Assembly: GCA_028829895.1 (NCBI GenBank)
Contig: CM054177.1
Location: 28,781,564-28,845,563, forward strand
Direction: 5' to 3'
Source of the DNA: Sinotaia quadrata
Lineage: Eukaryota > Mollusca > Gastropoda > Architaenioglossa > Viviparidae
Length of the DNA: 64,000 nucleotides
The notes below the pieces were generated by a model. That model was not told the origin of the DNA, made no database searches, and saw only the letters and a list, made by a program, of their open reading frames with translations. The translations under genes were made by a program, and so were the position numbers. Shown here in pieces: positions 45,515-60,500 of this stretch (within the stretch, counting starts at the first letter, position 1; each line of letters starts with the position of its first letter).

Positions 45515-48500
45515 CTGCAAAGAAAAAAGCAAAACAACAAAAAAAGTAAATAAAAATAGTCATATACCAATAATGTTGAGAATGTAGTTTTAAACTTCAC
45601 TAAATACTAAACCAGTCAAGGCATTCTAAAAATAATTTCTTCACTGAAGAATAATAAAAAGCCATCCATTAAGAATATTGACAATAAATTTTTGACTCTC
45701 CTTCTTGTTGAATTTTTGTTCTACCCCCTCCTCCTTTATGGAGAGGTGTACTTTTGTTCTACCCCCTCCTTCTTTGTTCAAAGGTACTTTTATTATACCC
45801 CCCCTCCACCTGGTCTTGTTCAAAGATGTACTTTTATTATACCCCCCCCCCCTTCCTTGTTAAAAATGTACTTTTATTATATCCTCCCCCCATCTTCCTT
45901 GTTCAAAGATGTACTTTTATTATCCCCCCCCCATCTTCCTTGTTCAAAGATGTACTTTTATTTTACCCTACCCACCAAGTGCATACTTATGCCTGTCTTT
46001 GACTCCATCCTTATTTCATCATTTATTATTGTAACTGTTCATAAAGATGATCGTTTTAAAATCTGAATTTAAAAGGCACTTATATTATTAAAAGAACATA
46101 GTTGTCTATAGCAGTCTGAAATATGTAATTGAGAAAGCACCATGCTCTGGCGCGCTTCTGTCAGGGAATGGATTAATGGATTATCTAATTAAATTTTTAT
46201 TACAAAGTTTTGTAAATATAAATGCATCATCTTCCACGACCTTTTTAATACACTCTTTATTACAAAGATAATTCATACATTCATTGTTTTGACATGGCAA
46301 TGTATCTTGGCTGCCTTCCATTTCTAATCTTATATATTTTTACTGACTTTATAAGATGAAGTAATATAAGTAGACACATACAAATAGTTTTTTGATATCA
46401 CATGGGTTACATGACCCACTTGTTTGTGTTTTGCAGTACAAGTTAATATCAGAACAGTGTGCCTTGTGCTGCTGGTTGGCAAAAACCTTAACAACAATAA
46501 TGCCTACATATAATAAGTCAGTTAAATATGCTTGATGCTTTCTATTACAGCATTATATTATAATTCTAAGAATGTGATTAGATAATCGTTTAATACACCA
46601 CACAGAGAGAAGTGAAATCTACCTCTATCTGCCACAAGATGTCCACTTCCCACTTATGGGATATAAAGCTTGTAACAAGTCCAATATGTTTTGCTCCAAC
46701 TCTTCCAACACGACCAGCTCTGTGTATGTAGTCAGAGATAAAGCTTGGGAAGTCATAATTGATGACTTGCTGTAACTGTGAACATTACAAAAAAACATAA
46801 GAATTACTGACATTACTGACATTAAGAAAAAATATATACAGTGGAACCCCGCGATAATGTGCCTTGCGATAACGCAATTTTGGATACAACGCGGTCTTGG
46901 CATGGCTCCTGAAATTTCGTATATTTATTCACACATGAAATTTTTTCCCAAATTATATGAAAAAAAGAGTATAAAAAATATTTAACTTCATTTTAGGGAT
47001 AAGATTGCAAATGAATTTGAATATATATGTAGTGGCATGGTTCATGAAATTTTAAATTCATGTATGCGTATTTTTCTCGTACCAGGAAAAAATACTTTTT
47101 TAGATACAAGAAATAGTGTGTAAAACGTTTATTGACATTGTGGGGAAGAGTTTGCATATGAATTTTAATATAAAACAATCTGAAATTTAACAATTTCATC
47201 AAATACTTGAAGTGTTATGCCAAAATAAACATAATCGAAAATGTTATTTATTACTGATCCATGAGTAAAACCAGTAAGTCATCTTTGTGATTACTTGTAT
47301 CTTAATAATGAATTCCACTTAATATTCGTCCGATAATAACCCAATTTTGTACATTTGACATAAATACATGTACATGTATATATTCTTTTAAAAAAAAATA
47401 TTGTAAAACTCCACATTAATGCGACCTCATTATTAACGTGATCCGATTTTATGTACCCCAATTATTGCGTTATAGCGAGTTTCACTGTAATTTCAAAGGA
47501 ATAATTATAAAAATAATCAAATATGTATACAAAATAAAGATTAACTGGGTAGAATGTTTAAATGACTAATAGAAATATAGTTAGTCACTTCTAAATGCAG
47601 TAGAAGATATCCCGAAATTGATGAAGTTAAAAAACTAAAGTATTTTTATGCCAGAATATAAAATGAGTACATTATATAAGAGTTAATAAAAATTAATAAA
47701 TTACATGAATTCATACTATATTTACTATTAAAAAAAAAAGAAAGAAAAAAGTCAAGCTAGCCACTTATCAAGGACAGAAAAGAAAATATAGGATAAGCAA
47801 TTAAAAAATCCCTTTTTTTTAGCCACTCCTTGATGACGCATGAAATGAAACAAGATGACTTTGTAGTGTTTTCACACTTGGCAATGCTATCACTTTATAC
47901 TTAGTGATAAGTAGCTTCACAGTAATTTTCTCCCCAAAAGACAATACTAATGAGATCAAACGAAACAACTATACATATATTTTAATGATTCTCAATTTAT
48001 GACTGTAGTGATATTTCTTAATGATTTTCAACAATGACTTTGTGAGAGATAATTTAACAATCTTTTCTAAATGATTATCAAACTAAACTGATTAAAACAG
48101 TTACTTCTGTCAACAATTATCTGACAGAAATAGTATCTTCTGATTGAAACAATTATTTTTTTTGGTCAATTTTCACCCATTATTTAACTAAGTGAGAATA
48201 GCTGTTTCTGTCCATCATTAATCTGACTTTAGTAATTATTATTATCAATCAGTCATCTGACTGAAAAGATTGCTTTGTATGTCTGACTCTAAAAGTTCTT
48301 TTTGTCATTTAGTTATCTGACTAAAAAGATTACTTTTGCCAATTACTTGTCTGACTGCAAAAGTTATTTTTGTCAATTGTTTTTGTCAGACAGAACATGT
48401 TACTTTTGTCAATTATTTGTCTGACTTTAAAGGTTACTTTTGTCAATTACTTGTCTGAAAAGATTCCTTTTGTCGATTACTTTTGTCTGACTGAAAAGGT

Positions 48501-51500
48501 TACTTTTGTTAATTACTTGTCTGACTCTAAATGTAATTTTTGTCAATTACTTATCTGAGTGAAAAGGTTGTTCTATCAATTTCTTGTCTGACTGTAAAAG
48601 TTATTATTATCAATTAGTTATCAAAAATGGAATGAATAGAAATCTTTATGTATTCATAAAAGTTATAAATAATTGTTTATTTTTGTACAACATATTTTTT
48701 AAAAAATGGAAAATAACATTTTCCACAATATTTACTGTATGTCTAGAAAACCTTACCAGACGTCTAGAAATTTCATCTAATACTACAAATTAAGCCACTG
48801 TAAATCTTCATGGGAGACAAAACAAAGTAGAAAACTTTAAACTGTAAACTCCCTTTTGCCTTGAGTATCAGCTGAATATCATCAAAACTGTGCACTTAAA
48901 AAGCACACAAGTAGAATTAACAGGAAGGCTGAGAGGTTAGATAGATTATAAAGTTGCAGACATATAGCAAGTATTCATGAAAAATGTGTTTAAGCTTTAC
49001 ATAAAAAATAAAAAAATAAAAAAATGCTGATGGCATTTCTGCACTTGACAAATCTCTCATAAAACACATGCATGGAATGATTTGAAATGTAATTTTTGTC
49101 AATTACTTATCTGAGTGAAAAGGTTGTTCTATCAATTTCTTGTCTGACTGTAAAAGTTCTATGTATATGGAAAACAACACCTTATAGGAAAATAGAGGAT
49201 GGGTTCCAGCAACCTCATTTTACAGGATTCTTTCCTACTCTTTAAAGAAAATTTTAGTGCCATTTGAATAAGCATTCCATAAACAAACTAGGTTCATAAC
49301 GGAAAAAGAGAACTTTTGGTCATTAATCAATTAATTAAGGCAAAACTAATTTCACCTCCATGCAAATAAAAAAGTGAAAAAGAATGTTCAGTTCTAAATG
49401 TCAAAAAAAAAAAAGAAAAAAAAGAAAAGAAATATAAGTGAGACTTCATAGTTTTCTGTTGTGGTTTTTACTGGTTATATAGATGCAATTATGATTTTGT
49501 ATACCTGGAGCGAACTTAAAATTAGTTTAAAGAAGTTTGTACCTAGTTTCTAACAAAACAAGGGACTGCATTAACTTCTACAATTGTCTTCCTGATTGTA
49601 AACTGTTAATACATTGACTTAAGAAAAAGAACAACAGTCTTTCCACAAACAAGCTCTATAAAATGTGAGTCATTCATGTTCTACAAAATATTTATTTCTT
49701 AATTTCTGTACGGATAAATGTTGTAATTTAACATAATTACTGACATAAATACTGCTTGGCAGTCCCCGAGTGAAACGTAACATTCAACGAGCTCTCTCTA
49801 TATCATTATGCTACTACTATATACAATGTTGCTACAAGCTGGGAGTCTAATCATTGGTCACCTCAGGGTGCTCAGTTCAAAAGATTATATTTTCCAGTAC
49901 ACCTTGCCTCTGAAAGTCAGTTAATATTACAAGGACACTCACTTAAAGGAAAGGAAATAATGTGCAATTCAACTGTTTGACACTAGAAAGTTAAAAAAGA
50001 AAAATATACATGCCTGTATATGGAAAGGCCAAAAATATTGCATATTTTCATGCTTAGCTATTTGAATATTCATGCCTGTATATGGAAAGGCTAAAAACAC
50101 CACACTGAAAGGGTAAAAACATTGTTTATTTTCATGTTTAAATATTAGAATATTCAGATCTCTGACTGATTTAAAACAAAATTTCTTTGTATATTTTTTG
50201 TTTTAATAAGTGTATGATTTAAAATAAATGCACATGTTGGAGAATTTTTTTAATATACGCTATAAATAGAAAATACATTTTAAAAATATGCCGACTGATG
50301 CATCTAGCAAATTTAGAGAATGATTGTTTCATCCCTAAAGTATAACTGTTTAAATTCTATTTATTATATTTCCTTCAGTTTCATCATGAACAATGACTAA
50401 TTCAATTCAAAACATTACTTTACAAGTTAACTATTCTAAACTAGGTGCACTGGCAACAAAGCAAAATCATTGTTAACTGATGCATCCCACAGGCTGGGGT
50501 ACATTGCGGTACATACATGTATGGTGTCAAGGCCACGAGATGCAATGTCTGTTGCTACCAGTATGTCAAAGACCCCTTCTTTAAACTTCTCAAATACACC
50601 TCGTCGGTTCTGAAAAAAAAAATAAACAAAATGAAATGTCTGGCTAGTGTATGAAAGACCCCTTCTTGGAACTTCTCATATACACCTGGTTGGTTCTGAA
50701 AAAAATAAATACATACTTATCAAAAACATCCTGTATATATTCTTGCTTTGATTCAATTTTGTCAAGATTAGGCATGCATACATCCATGTAATACATTTTG
50801 TCACGATTAGGCTATACACATCCTTGTAATACATTTTGTCACAATTAGGCTATACACATCCTTGCTTTTTTACTATTATATCAGAGAAACATTATACGAA
50901 GAATTATGTCCTTAAGAACAAATAACTCTCCTTGTTTTTTAATTTTACATTGTAGTTTGTTTCTATTTTCTTTAATTGATATTAATATTGTGTAGCATGT
51001 AATTTGTTATTGACAGTCAGAGTTATCTATTGTGCAATCAACTGTGTAGTCATAGTGACTGTTCCATACCTTGTGTACAGCCAGAGGAATGTCTTTAAAA
51101 AGGCAGTTTTGAAATTTTCTTTCAATACTTGCTATATATTACATTCTTGCTGCTAAAACTTAAATACGATACATAATCAATATATTTTGATAGATATGTA
51201 CAGTTTATTATAAATTGTACAGTAACAAAGACTGATAAGAAAGCAAGCCAATGTGATTACATGATTATACTACTATTCTTGTGAGATAAAATTTATTCAA
51301 TTCAAGTTATTCAATTATAATACTTTATTAAGAGATAAAAGGAAGAAAGCAAAGTGTATTTAAATATTTAATGTACAGATGAAGAGAAATTACAATGTAA
51401 TAAAATTTAAGTATGTCATGAATAGTAAAGGAAAATAATTCCCTCACCTTTTCTTGCATATCTCCATTTATGATCGCTGTATTGAAGCCATTATCTTGGA

Positions 51501-54500
51501 GTATGTGCATCAGGAAAAAGCTTGTGGGACTGCTGTTGCAGAATACTAAAACAGGTGACTTATTTGGATTGTTTTGCCGAAGTAATTTCACCAGCATCTC
51601 TACAGTTTGCACATAAAGGATGATGAGACATAACAATACTTTATATCATTTGACACCTTGAAATTTGTTATCACATCATTCTATGACATCTAGGTATCTA
51701 TTACAGTCGAGTCCACTTATTTCGGCATCGGTTAACTTGCCAACCCTAGTAAGTCGACGTTTTTGAAGTGGAACCGCCAAATTCCCTCTTTGTCTTAGCA
51801 TTTTCTCATCGGTTAAGTCGATTGTTTTAGTCACTGAATCCTACTATCTCGGGCACAAAAGAGGGCCAAAATAGCAACTTAAATCAGTCATCTTGACCCC
51901 TATGGTGACTAATTGCTAAAAATAAATGGCCACGTCTTGTTAAAAAGCTGCAGCTTAAACTTAAAAAGGGTTTTCTTCATAGGGCGTGAACCACTTTTGA
52001 AGTAACCGCTTGTAGGATACTTTCAGAGGCAGCTTCGGCCCCCTACCTCCCCCCCCCCACTGACTGAGAGCGGTTGAGGGTGTGCGCCTAATAGGTGCGA
52101 CATGTTTCACCCCCTTCCTCCTGCCCTCCACCTTAGATGCACCAGAAGGCTTTGGGGATCCCCCAGAAGCAAATCAAGATGAGAACATCATGAAGATGAA
52201 AGGTCTACTGCCGTTTCTGGGTGAGTGTGAGTGAAATACACACAAAATGACTCACGAATTTAATTTGAATACTGGTTAGCTTTTTGTAAAAACGAACTAC
52301 ACGTACACCCCGCAGATTTTTTTCAATATTTTGTGAGCAATCTTTGTGTTTGCTACTTAACATCAGTTATTCGTCGGCTTTTGAAAATGTTAGTTATCGA
52401 TGCCACTTCGCCATCTCGCTAACAATAAAGGGCAAAATAGGCACACTGTTGCTCTTCAACTGGCTCACACCTTCTTAAAGTTACTTTTGAAGTAACCGCT
52501 TGTATGATACATGTACTTTTTAGAGGCGCTTCACCCCCCCCTTCCTCCTGCCATCCACCTTAGACGTACACACACACACACACACACAAAATGACTCGTG
52601 AATTTAATTTTGATACTGATTAGCTTTTTGTAAAAACTACACGTACACCACACATGATTTTTTGATTTTGTGAGCAATCTTTGTGTTTACAATGTTGGAG
52701 AATACAATGAAAGGTTTGTACATTTTTATTGTATACATGTTCTGTAAGTCTCTGCTGTTAGTTGGTGCACATAAGCCTTTTGTTGTTAGCAAACAATGTA
52801 CATGTATGTACATTTTATAACAAGCGGATTGCGTCATCAAACAAATCGCGGCAACACTGTTGTGTAAAAAAATCAAAAACATGTCCATGTATATTCTCAT
52901 TTATTAATGCACATCATGTACATAAAGAAATTTCAAGCACGTTATATGTAATATTGAAGCATTTGTTTTCAAGTAGAATGTTAAAGGCATAAAAGCAACA
53001 AAGCAGCTTAGACTTTGTAAAGAAACCATATTAACCATGTGTACATAAACCTTTCGTTGTTAGCAAACGTGTAAATTTTTATAGCAGGCCGATCGCATCA
53101 TCAAACAAATCGCGGCAACGTGGTGTGTAAAAAAATCACCAAACTCGTGCATGTACATTCTCATTCATTAACGCACATAATGTACATAAAGAAATTTCAA
53201 GTGTACGTTATAGTACTGTAATATATTGCCACCATATTGGTTTTCTGTAATCTCGATCTTCAGTTATCTCGACACTTTTTGGCAAACCCCTAGGCCGTCG
53301 ACATATCCGGACTCGACTGTATTAAGACATCTAGTTATTTGTTACCTCTAAGAAATATACACATTTCATAGTTCTAAGAAATCTAAACAAATCATAGAAT
53401 AATTTAATTTTAATTACAGACTAAACATGTAAAAACCTTTATAAAGTTTTCTATTTACAAATTAAAACACTATCCTTGACAATAATCATATTTACACTAG
53501 CTAATAAAATTATTTAGTTTCTACTCAAAAAAGAAATATCAATTACAACTTAGGCACATAAATATGAAACTCCATATATGCTCACAAACTTAAAAATTAA
53601 CAATATGAAAGTTAAATAGTCTTTCTTTCTCTATGAAACAAAATAATAATTTCTGCTTATAAAATAAATCCATAAAGGCCACTTTTTTCATTCTGGCTTC
53701 TTGAACTGTTAAAAATTTGATTGATAATAACAAGAAACTCTTTGTTGCCTTTTTTGGTAATCATTGTGTAAAATATACACCAAATTAAAAATATATCCAA
53801 CCTGGTTTGTGGGTTGGTAAGAGTCGCATAAACTTCTGTGGCACGTGGGGCATTAGACGATGGAGACCTTCTGTGGTCACCTTTTGAATGGAATCCACCT
53901 GTCATTAGGTAAGTTACATTTATACCATATAAATATCATGTATGAAATAGATTTTAATTTAAAAAATAAAACCTTCCAAAGTTGAAATCCTGCATATAAG
54001 CTGAAGTAAAAAAAAAAAAATATGGTGAACAGTCTGCACTAATCTCAGAGAAAATGCCTTTCAACCATTACTGCAATGTCCTGGACAGTATGAATGACAA
54101 CAGTTTAGATACAAACAAATGAATTATAATGCTGCTATTAGTTCTAATAATTATTCACAAAACTCAACAATAAGAGAAATAAATTGTGTGTTTTTTGTTT
54201 TTGTTTTGTTTTAAAATCAGAACATGATCTCATATAATGATGAAAGTAAATTTATATGATTTACCTGTCTATATGCTACTGTTTAAAATCAGGAAAACTA
54301 AATGATTGAGCATAGCAAGCATATTAAGCATATCAAAGCTGAGATCAAAGTGAAAACAATGGACTTGAGCTAGAAAGGTGGATTTTTACAGAAATGAAGA
54401 TATTCTGTGAAATAAAAAATATATTATTTAGTTTTTAAATAATCATTATTTTGGTGTTACAAAGCAAAGCTCTGATAATAGTTACACCATATGACCAAGC

Positions 54501-57500
54501 TTGGCAATGTATAAAAGTCACGGGCCAAGTTTAGTGATATCAAAACTGTTAGCAGCCACCAAACAAAACAAAAAAAAATTGAAATTGATAGTGATGCATA
54601 AGGTTTTGACCCACTGTTTCAATGACTATCTTAAAATGATTTCTTCATAAGACAGTTTAAAGTGATTCTAGAGGACTCTCTTAATGTTCCAGTAACTATC
54701 TTAGCTGCTTCTTTGTATGGCAGTTTGAAGTGATTCTAGAGGTTTGACTCTCTTAATGTTCCAGTAACTATCTTAGCTGCCTTCTTTGTATGGCAGTTTG
54801 AAGTGATTCTAGAGGTTTGACTCTCTTAATGAATCTCTTCTCACTTGCTCTAATGCATTAGCACTTTAAAGAACAATCCACAAAGACTTCATTCTCACTC
54901 ACTCTAATCCATTAGCACTTTAAAGTAATCCATGAAGACTTCATTCTGACTCACTATAATCCATAGGACTTAAATCAACGAGGCATTCATTCTGACTCAC
55001 TCTAAAACATAAGACTTTAATCAATGAGGCATTCATTCTGACTCACTATAATCCATAGGACTTAATCAATGAGGCATTCATTCTGACTCACTCTAAAACA
55101 TAAGACTTTAATCAAGGAGGCATTCAATCTGACTCACTGTAATCCATAGGACTTAATCAATGAGGCATTCATTCTGACTCACTGTAATCCATAGGACTTT
55201 AATCAATGAGGCATTCATTCTGACTCACTATAATCCATAGGACTGAATCAACGAGGCATTCATTCTGACTCACTCTAAAACATAAGACTTTAATCAATGA
55301 GGCATTCATTCTGATTCACTCTAATACGTCAGACTTTAAAGTAAATGAAACCTTTAACATCACCCACTCTAATATTTTAGAACTTTAAATAATCAATAAG
55401 GTCTTCATCCTCACATATTCTAATATTTTAATCAATGAAGCACTCTAATATTAGCAATCTGAAGTAGCCAATGAGGCCTTTATTACTCACTTTATACAAG
55501 AATACTTTAAGGCAATTATATAACTACTTTTAACAGCTATGTGAGAACATTCTAAATTAACTAGGCATTCATAAACACACTCTGATTGCGTTACTCTGTA
55601 CTGTGAATAAAAGTAAAATAAGTAAATATGTGAGAACATTCTAAAACAACTAGGCATTCATAAACACACTCACTGCAATATTGTGTATTTGTGAATAAAA
55701 GTAAAATAAGTAAACAAGTAATGTGAGAACATTCTAAAACAACTAGGCATTCATAAACACTCACATTGCAGTGTTGTGTACTGTGAATAAAAGTAAAATA
55801 AGTAAACAAGACTTACTGGTAGATAAGCACCAATACTATTTGCCAATCCCCGGGGAATGGTGGCACTGACCAACACAAACTGCACACCTGATACAAATGG
55901 TTCTGGAGTTGATTGGGGTTCAACTGCAAATGGTTCTGGAGTTGATTGGGGTTCAACTGCAAATGGTTCTGGAGTTGATTGGGGTTCAACTGCAAATGGT
56001 TCTGGAGTTGATTGGGGTTCAATTACTGGTGCTATGGTAGAGTCTAAAATTGGAATCTGAAAAAAGAATTAAGTCTGTCTAAAAAATCACAGTATGCAAT
56101 GAGATATAGTACAGGAGCACAAATAACCAATCATTAAATGTGCTTATAATTTGGATACCAAATCTATTATGTTTTAACAGCTACCTAAAGCACCTACATA
56201 TCTGAATTCCGATCTTATCTCTCTTCAGCAAAGAACTGTATTCTAATAGTCTTAACGTGAAATTAATTCCTTATTGCCCTCTCCAACTCTAATTTCCTTA
56301 TCCCAAACCTACTTGCAGTCTTTTCATGATTGCGTGCAGCATTTCTGAAAAGCTGTCATCTAGAAGAGTATCAGCTTCATCTAAGATGATCTGTTGTAAC
56401 CCAGACACCTTGATTTGACCTGCATACAATGAAAACAGGAAAGGTCAAATAAAATATCTATAATCACAATTAGAGCTAGACAGGACTGATTTTACAACAG
56501 TAAAGGTAAAATACAATATCTATAATCACAATTAAAGCTAGACAGGACTGTTTTGTACAACAGGAAATTCTGATTCCTGGGCCACAATAACTGTTCACTT
56601 TTAATTCAATGACTGCTCTCCTAACACACTGAGAAGCATACTAAAAAATATTCAGGGATGCTAATTGTTATGTGCATGAATTAATTAGGAAACATGCAAG
56701 TTTGTATGCAGTACATAATTTACATTTAGCCACTACAATTAGGTACATACATAAAATTAATTAGCAGCTACAACTAAGATGTTTATTGCTTTCTATTCTG
56801 CACACATCAAGACACAACTGAAAGCTAAACATAAACATAATCAGCAGCTACTACTAAGATGTTTATTGCTTTCTTTTCTTTCTGATAGTAAAAAGCCATA
56901 CCTAAGAAGGACTGAATGTCTTTTATTGTCACAAGATGAGGGGCTTCGTGCAAATAACTTATTTTGTCGTTCTCTGGCCAAAGTTGGCCTTGGCCTACTA
57001 CGTGGCCTAGATAAATGAGTGCCTTACCTCCTATCTGACACTTGGAAGGACAAGCTGTCAAGCCTGCTTCATGTAACCTGCAAAGCAATGCACGGAGCAA
57101 TTGGAAATGCTCACTCCAGGTAGGAGTAGTGATCAAAAGATCATCCATGAAGTTGGATAAGAAGTCACTTTTGATAAGATCAGTAAGTTTCCTTATCATT
57201 CGGGTGAAGGTAATGGGAGCATTTTGGTAGTGGCCAATGTGTGTGGCAAAAGCTAATTTCTCTCGATCATCTTCAAGTATCCCGATTTGGTAATAAACTT
57301 CCATTAAATTGATACAGGTGAAATAATGGGCATGAGTTAAAATGAGCAGAGGTAGTCGGGTGTAGATAGTGTTTTGGCTTGATATTGCATGATCACTTTC
57401 AGTCTTTGATAGGCTTACAGAAAACCTGTGTTTTTCATCTTTTTTTGGGAACTAGTATGAACAGTGTGGATATGCAAGTCAGATGGTACGATTATGCTAT

Positions 57501-60500
57501 CACGTCGCATTTCTTGATCAGCTTCAACAGCTGAGACTGCAAGGTTTTAGGATTTACACGGTATGGGGTCTGAATCCAGAAGTGTTAATAGAACTTTCTA
57601 GTTCTGAATGTCCTGGTTTGTCTCTAAGTACATCTTGGAAGTCACTTAACAGTTTTTCGACTTCCTGGTACTGTGTGTTTGTGAGTTCTGTGTCAATGCA
57701 TATATCACAGAATGTCTCATTAGACACAAGTGGGTATTGGGTATATGTTGGACATGTCAGATTCTTCTGTCATTACTACTGCAACAAGATGTATTGGGGC
57801 AGTGTCTGTCTCATCAATCGGAGTGAGCTTGTTAATATTGCTTGAGCAAATTAATGTGATAGTGCTTGATTTTACCCTTATTCTATTGGTGTAGATAGTG
57901 GCCGATAATTTTTCGATCACTACGAATGGGCCTTGCCGAGCAGACTTCCAGTTTATTCATATAAGTGGGGAGAAGTAGCAAGATTTATTCTCTGTTTCTA
58001 GTGTTCTTTTGTGGACCCTTTTATTGTAGTACTTGGCCTGTTTTTGTCCTAGAGCTAGGTTTGATTGTAGTCTATTTTTTGAGGAGGGTGGGTGTGGGCT
58101 ACATAATGCCATTATGCAACACTACGCATAAACATAATCAACAGCTCTACTAAGATGTTTATAGTTTTGTATTTTTGCATACATCAAGACACAACTGAAA
58201 GCTAAGCATAAATACAATCAGCAGCTACTAATAAGATGTTATTACTTTCTCTTTTGCACACATAAAGACAAGATTGAAAGCTAAGAATACCTGAAATAAG
58301 TAATTTGAGAAGAATGCCTGGGGTGCAGATGAAGATGTCCATGTACCGTTTATCCGGCCAAGCTAGTCTAGCCTAATAAAAAAACAATATTTTAATTTTT
58401 TTTTATTTGCAACAAAGAACATGTGGCAAAACTTAGAACTGTGCATACACTCATGTGATGTGAATACATATCTGCATACATAAATGTTAAGAATTAATAA
58501 ACAGTTCTTTGTTCAATTTGTGTTATGAGTTATGTAAGTTTATGAGCAGAGGCAAATAAAAGTATTTACTACCACATACAATTTTATGTGATTCATACAA
58601 AAATATGGTAAAACAACAAAAGTAATTGTTGTCTTTGTTAAAGAGTATATTCACCAAACAACTGCTGAACTAATAGTGGAACAGGAAAAGTCGGATACAA
58701 AAAATGAGGCAATTCCATTTATGAAGCAACACATTATTTTCAGGTGACAGTCAATTCCCTATGGGATAAACACACTTCAGTGAAAGAGTCTATCCAGTGA
58801 AAGTCTATTCAGTGAAAGAGTTTATCCAGTGAAAGAGCCTATCCAGTGAAAGTCTATCCAGTGAAAGAGTCTATTGGTAATAATCAGGGTGATAATCAAA
58901 ATATAATTTTCAAAAATTGCCATCAGAAGCAAAAGTATAAATACATTGAAAATTAGAATTTTTTGATAAAGTATAGTCTTACAAGGAAAACATTTCTGTT
59001 GAATTATTGGGCTCAGATTATGCTTCTGAGGAAAATTATACAGCAAAGCTAAAGAAATTAGAAAATCAACCTTTACAACCTCCATTTGACTACATAATGA
59101 TCTTTAAAAAACATATGGCAATTCAAATTTTTATTTCTCTGCAATGTAAATTTTGAATGAAGTTTAACTTTTCTCAAACTAATGTTCCTGATTCGACTTC
59201 TATGATCAATTATACTTCTGAGTGAAATATAATGCAGTGTAAGATGAAAGACTAGCCTCCACGTCTACCTACAACTGACAAGGAATGTACTAAGTAATGT
59301 TTGACAACATAGCAATTAAAATTAAATAGGCTGATATATTTTTCTCAAATTATTTATTATGAAATATACTTCTGAGATGAATATCCCTCTGAGGTACAAT
59401 CTACTGCTATACAAGATGAAAATTGGCCTAAGTATTTCACTAAAACTGTCCAGGATTGTATAATGTTTAAACAGGTACCTTGGTAATTCAAATAATAATT
59501 TTCTTGCAAAATGAAATGAAAAATTTAGTATGAATATACATTTATCAGTTTATTGGTCCCTAAATAGATTTCAAAAAATGAATATTATTTGTGAAGTAAA
59601 ATAACTTGCAGTTGGAGAAAAGATCCAACTGCTGTGTATTTTGACTAAAACAATATTTGAAAAATACAATAACATTTCAAATAATTATGTTCCATTTTAT
59701 AGATCAAATTAAATTATAGCAAATACCTACTTAGTAAATATTTATATCTGGTGTTAATAACTTATGATTTATATCTGGTGTTAATAATTTTTTTCACATG
59801 CATAATAATAAAGTCATATGTCCATATGTGCAGGTCATTAAAAATATTATTTGTATTACAAAGTCACCAGTCATTATTTATTATTGGTGAAAATTTATTT
59901 TTAAACATGTATTTTCTTTCTTACTCAGTTGGATGTAGTCATCTGTATTGCGATAAAACTTGGTATTGTGATACAACTCTGGTTTTAAATACAATTATAT
60001 GTGAAAACTATAGATACAAAAGTCAAACTTAAAGTTTCTTGCTTTGTTAGTTTGTTTATTTTCTAATTTTGTCTGTTAAGATGATGCCTAATTTAAAATC
60101 CAAGGAAACCCTGCCAGAGCTGAAAGATAAATCTCATGACATTGTAAAGATATACTGTCAGCTGAGTAACAACCATTCTTCCTAGCATTGTCTCACTTTA
60201 GTGCATAAATTACCTAGGTGAGCTATGAAAATCAGACTATTAATGAAATCAGAAATCAATGTTTAAGTACAACTGTCATTGATGAATAGTATCCCTAAGT
60301 ATTCACAAGTGATGAACAATGATGAAATAATAGGGACTCAAACAGAGTTTGTTTTCATTCCAGTCATACATAACTCATATAGTGAGTGCTTTCATTCTAG
60401 TCATACATAACTCATATAGTGACTGCTTTAATTTTAGTCATTTGTAACTCATATAGTGACTGCTTTCATTCTAGTAATACCTAACTCATATAGTGACTGT

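Noticed and set aside
45692..46066. 124-codon plus-strand frame rich in Pro/Phe/Tyr
   Set aside because: It lies in the C/T-rich tandem repeat of a helicase intron; composition explains it.
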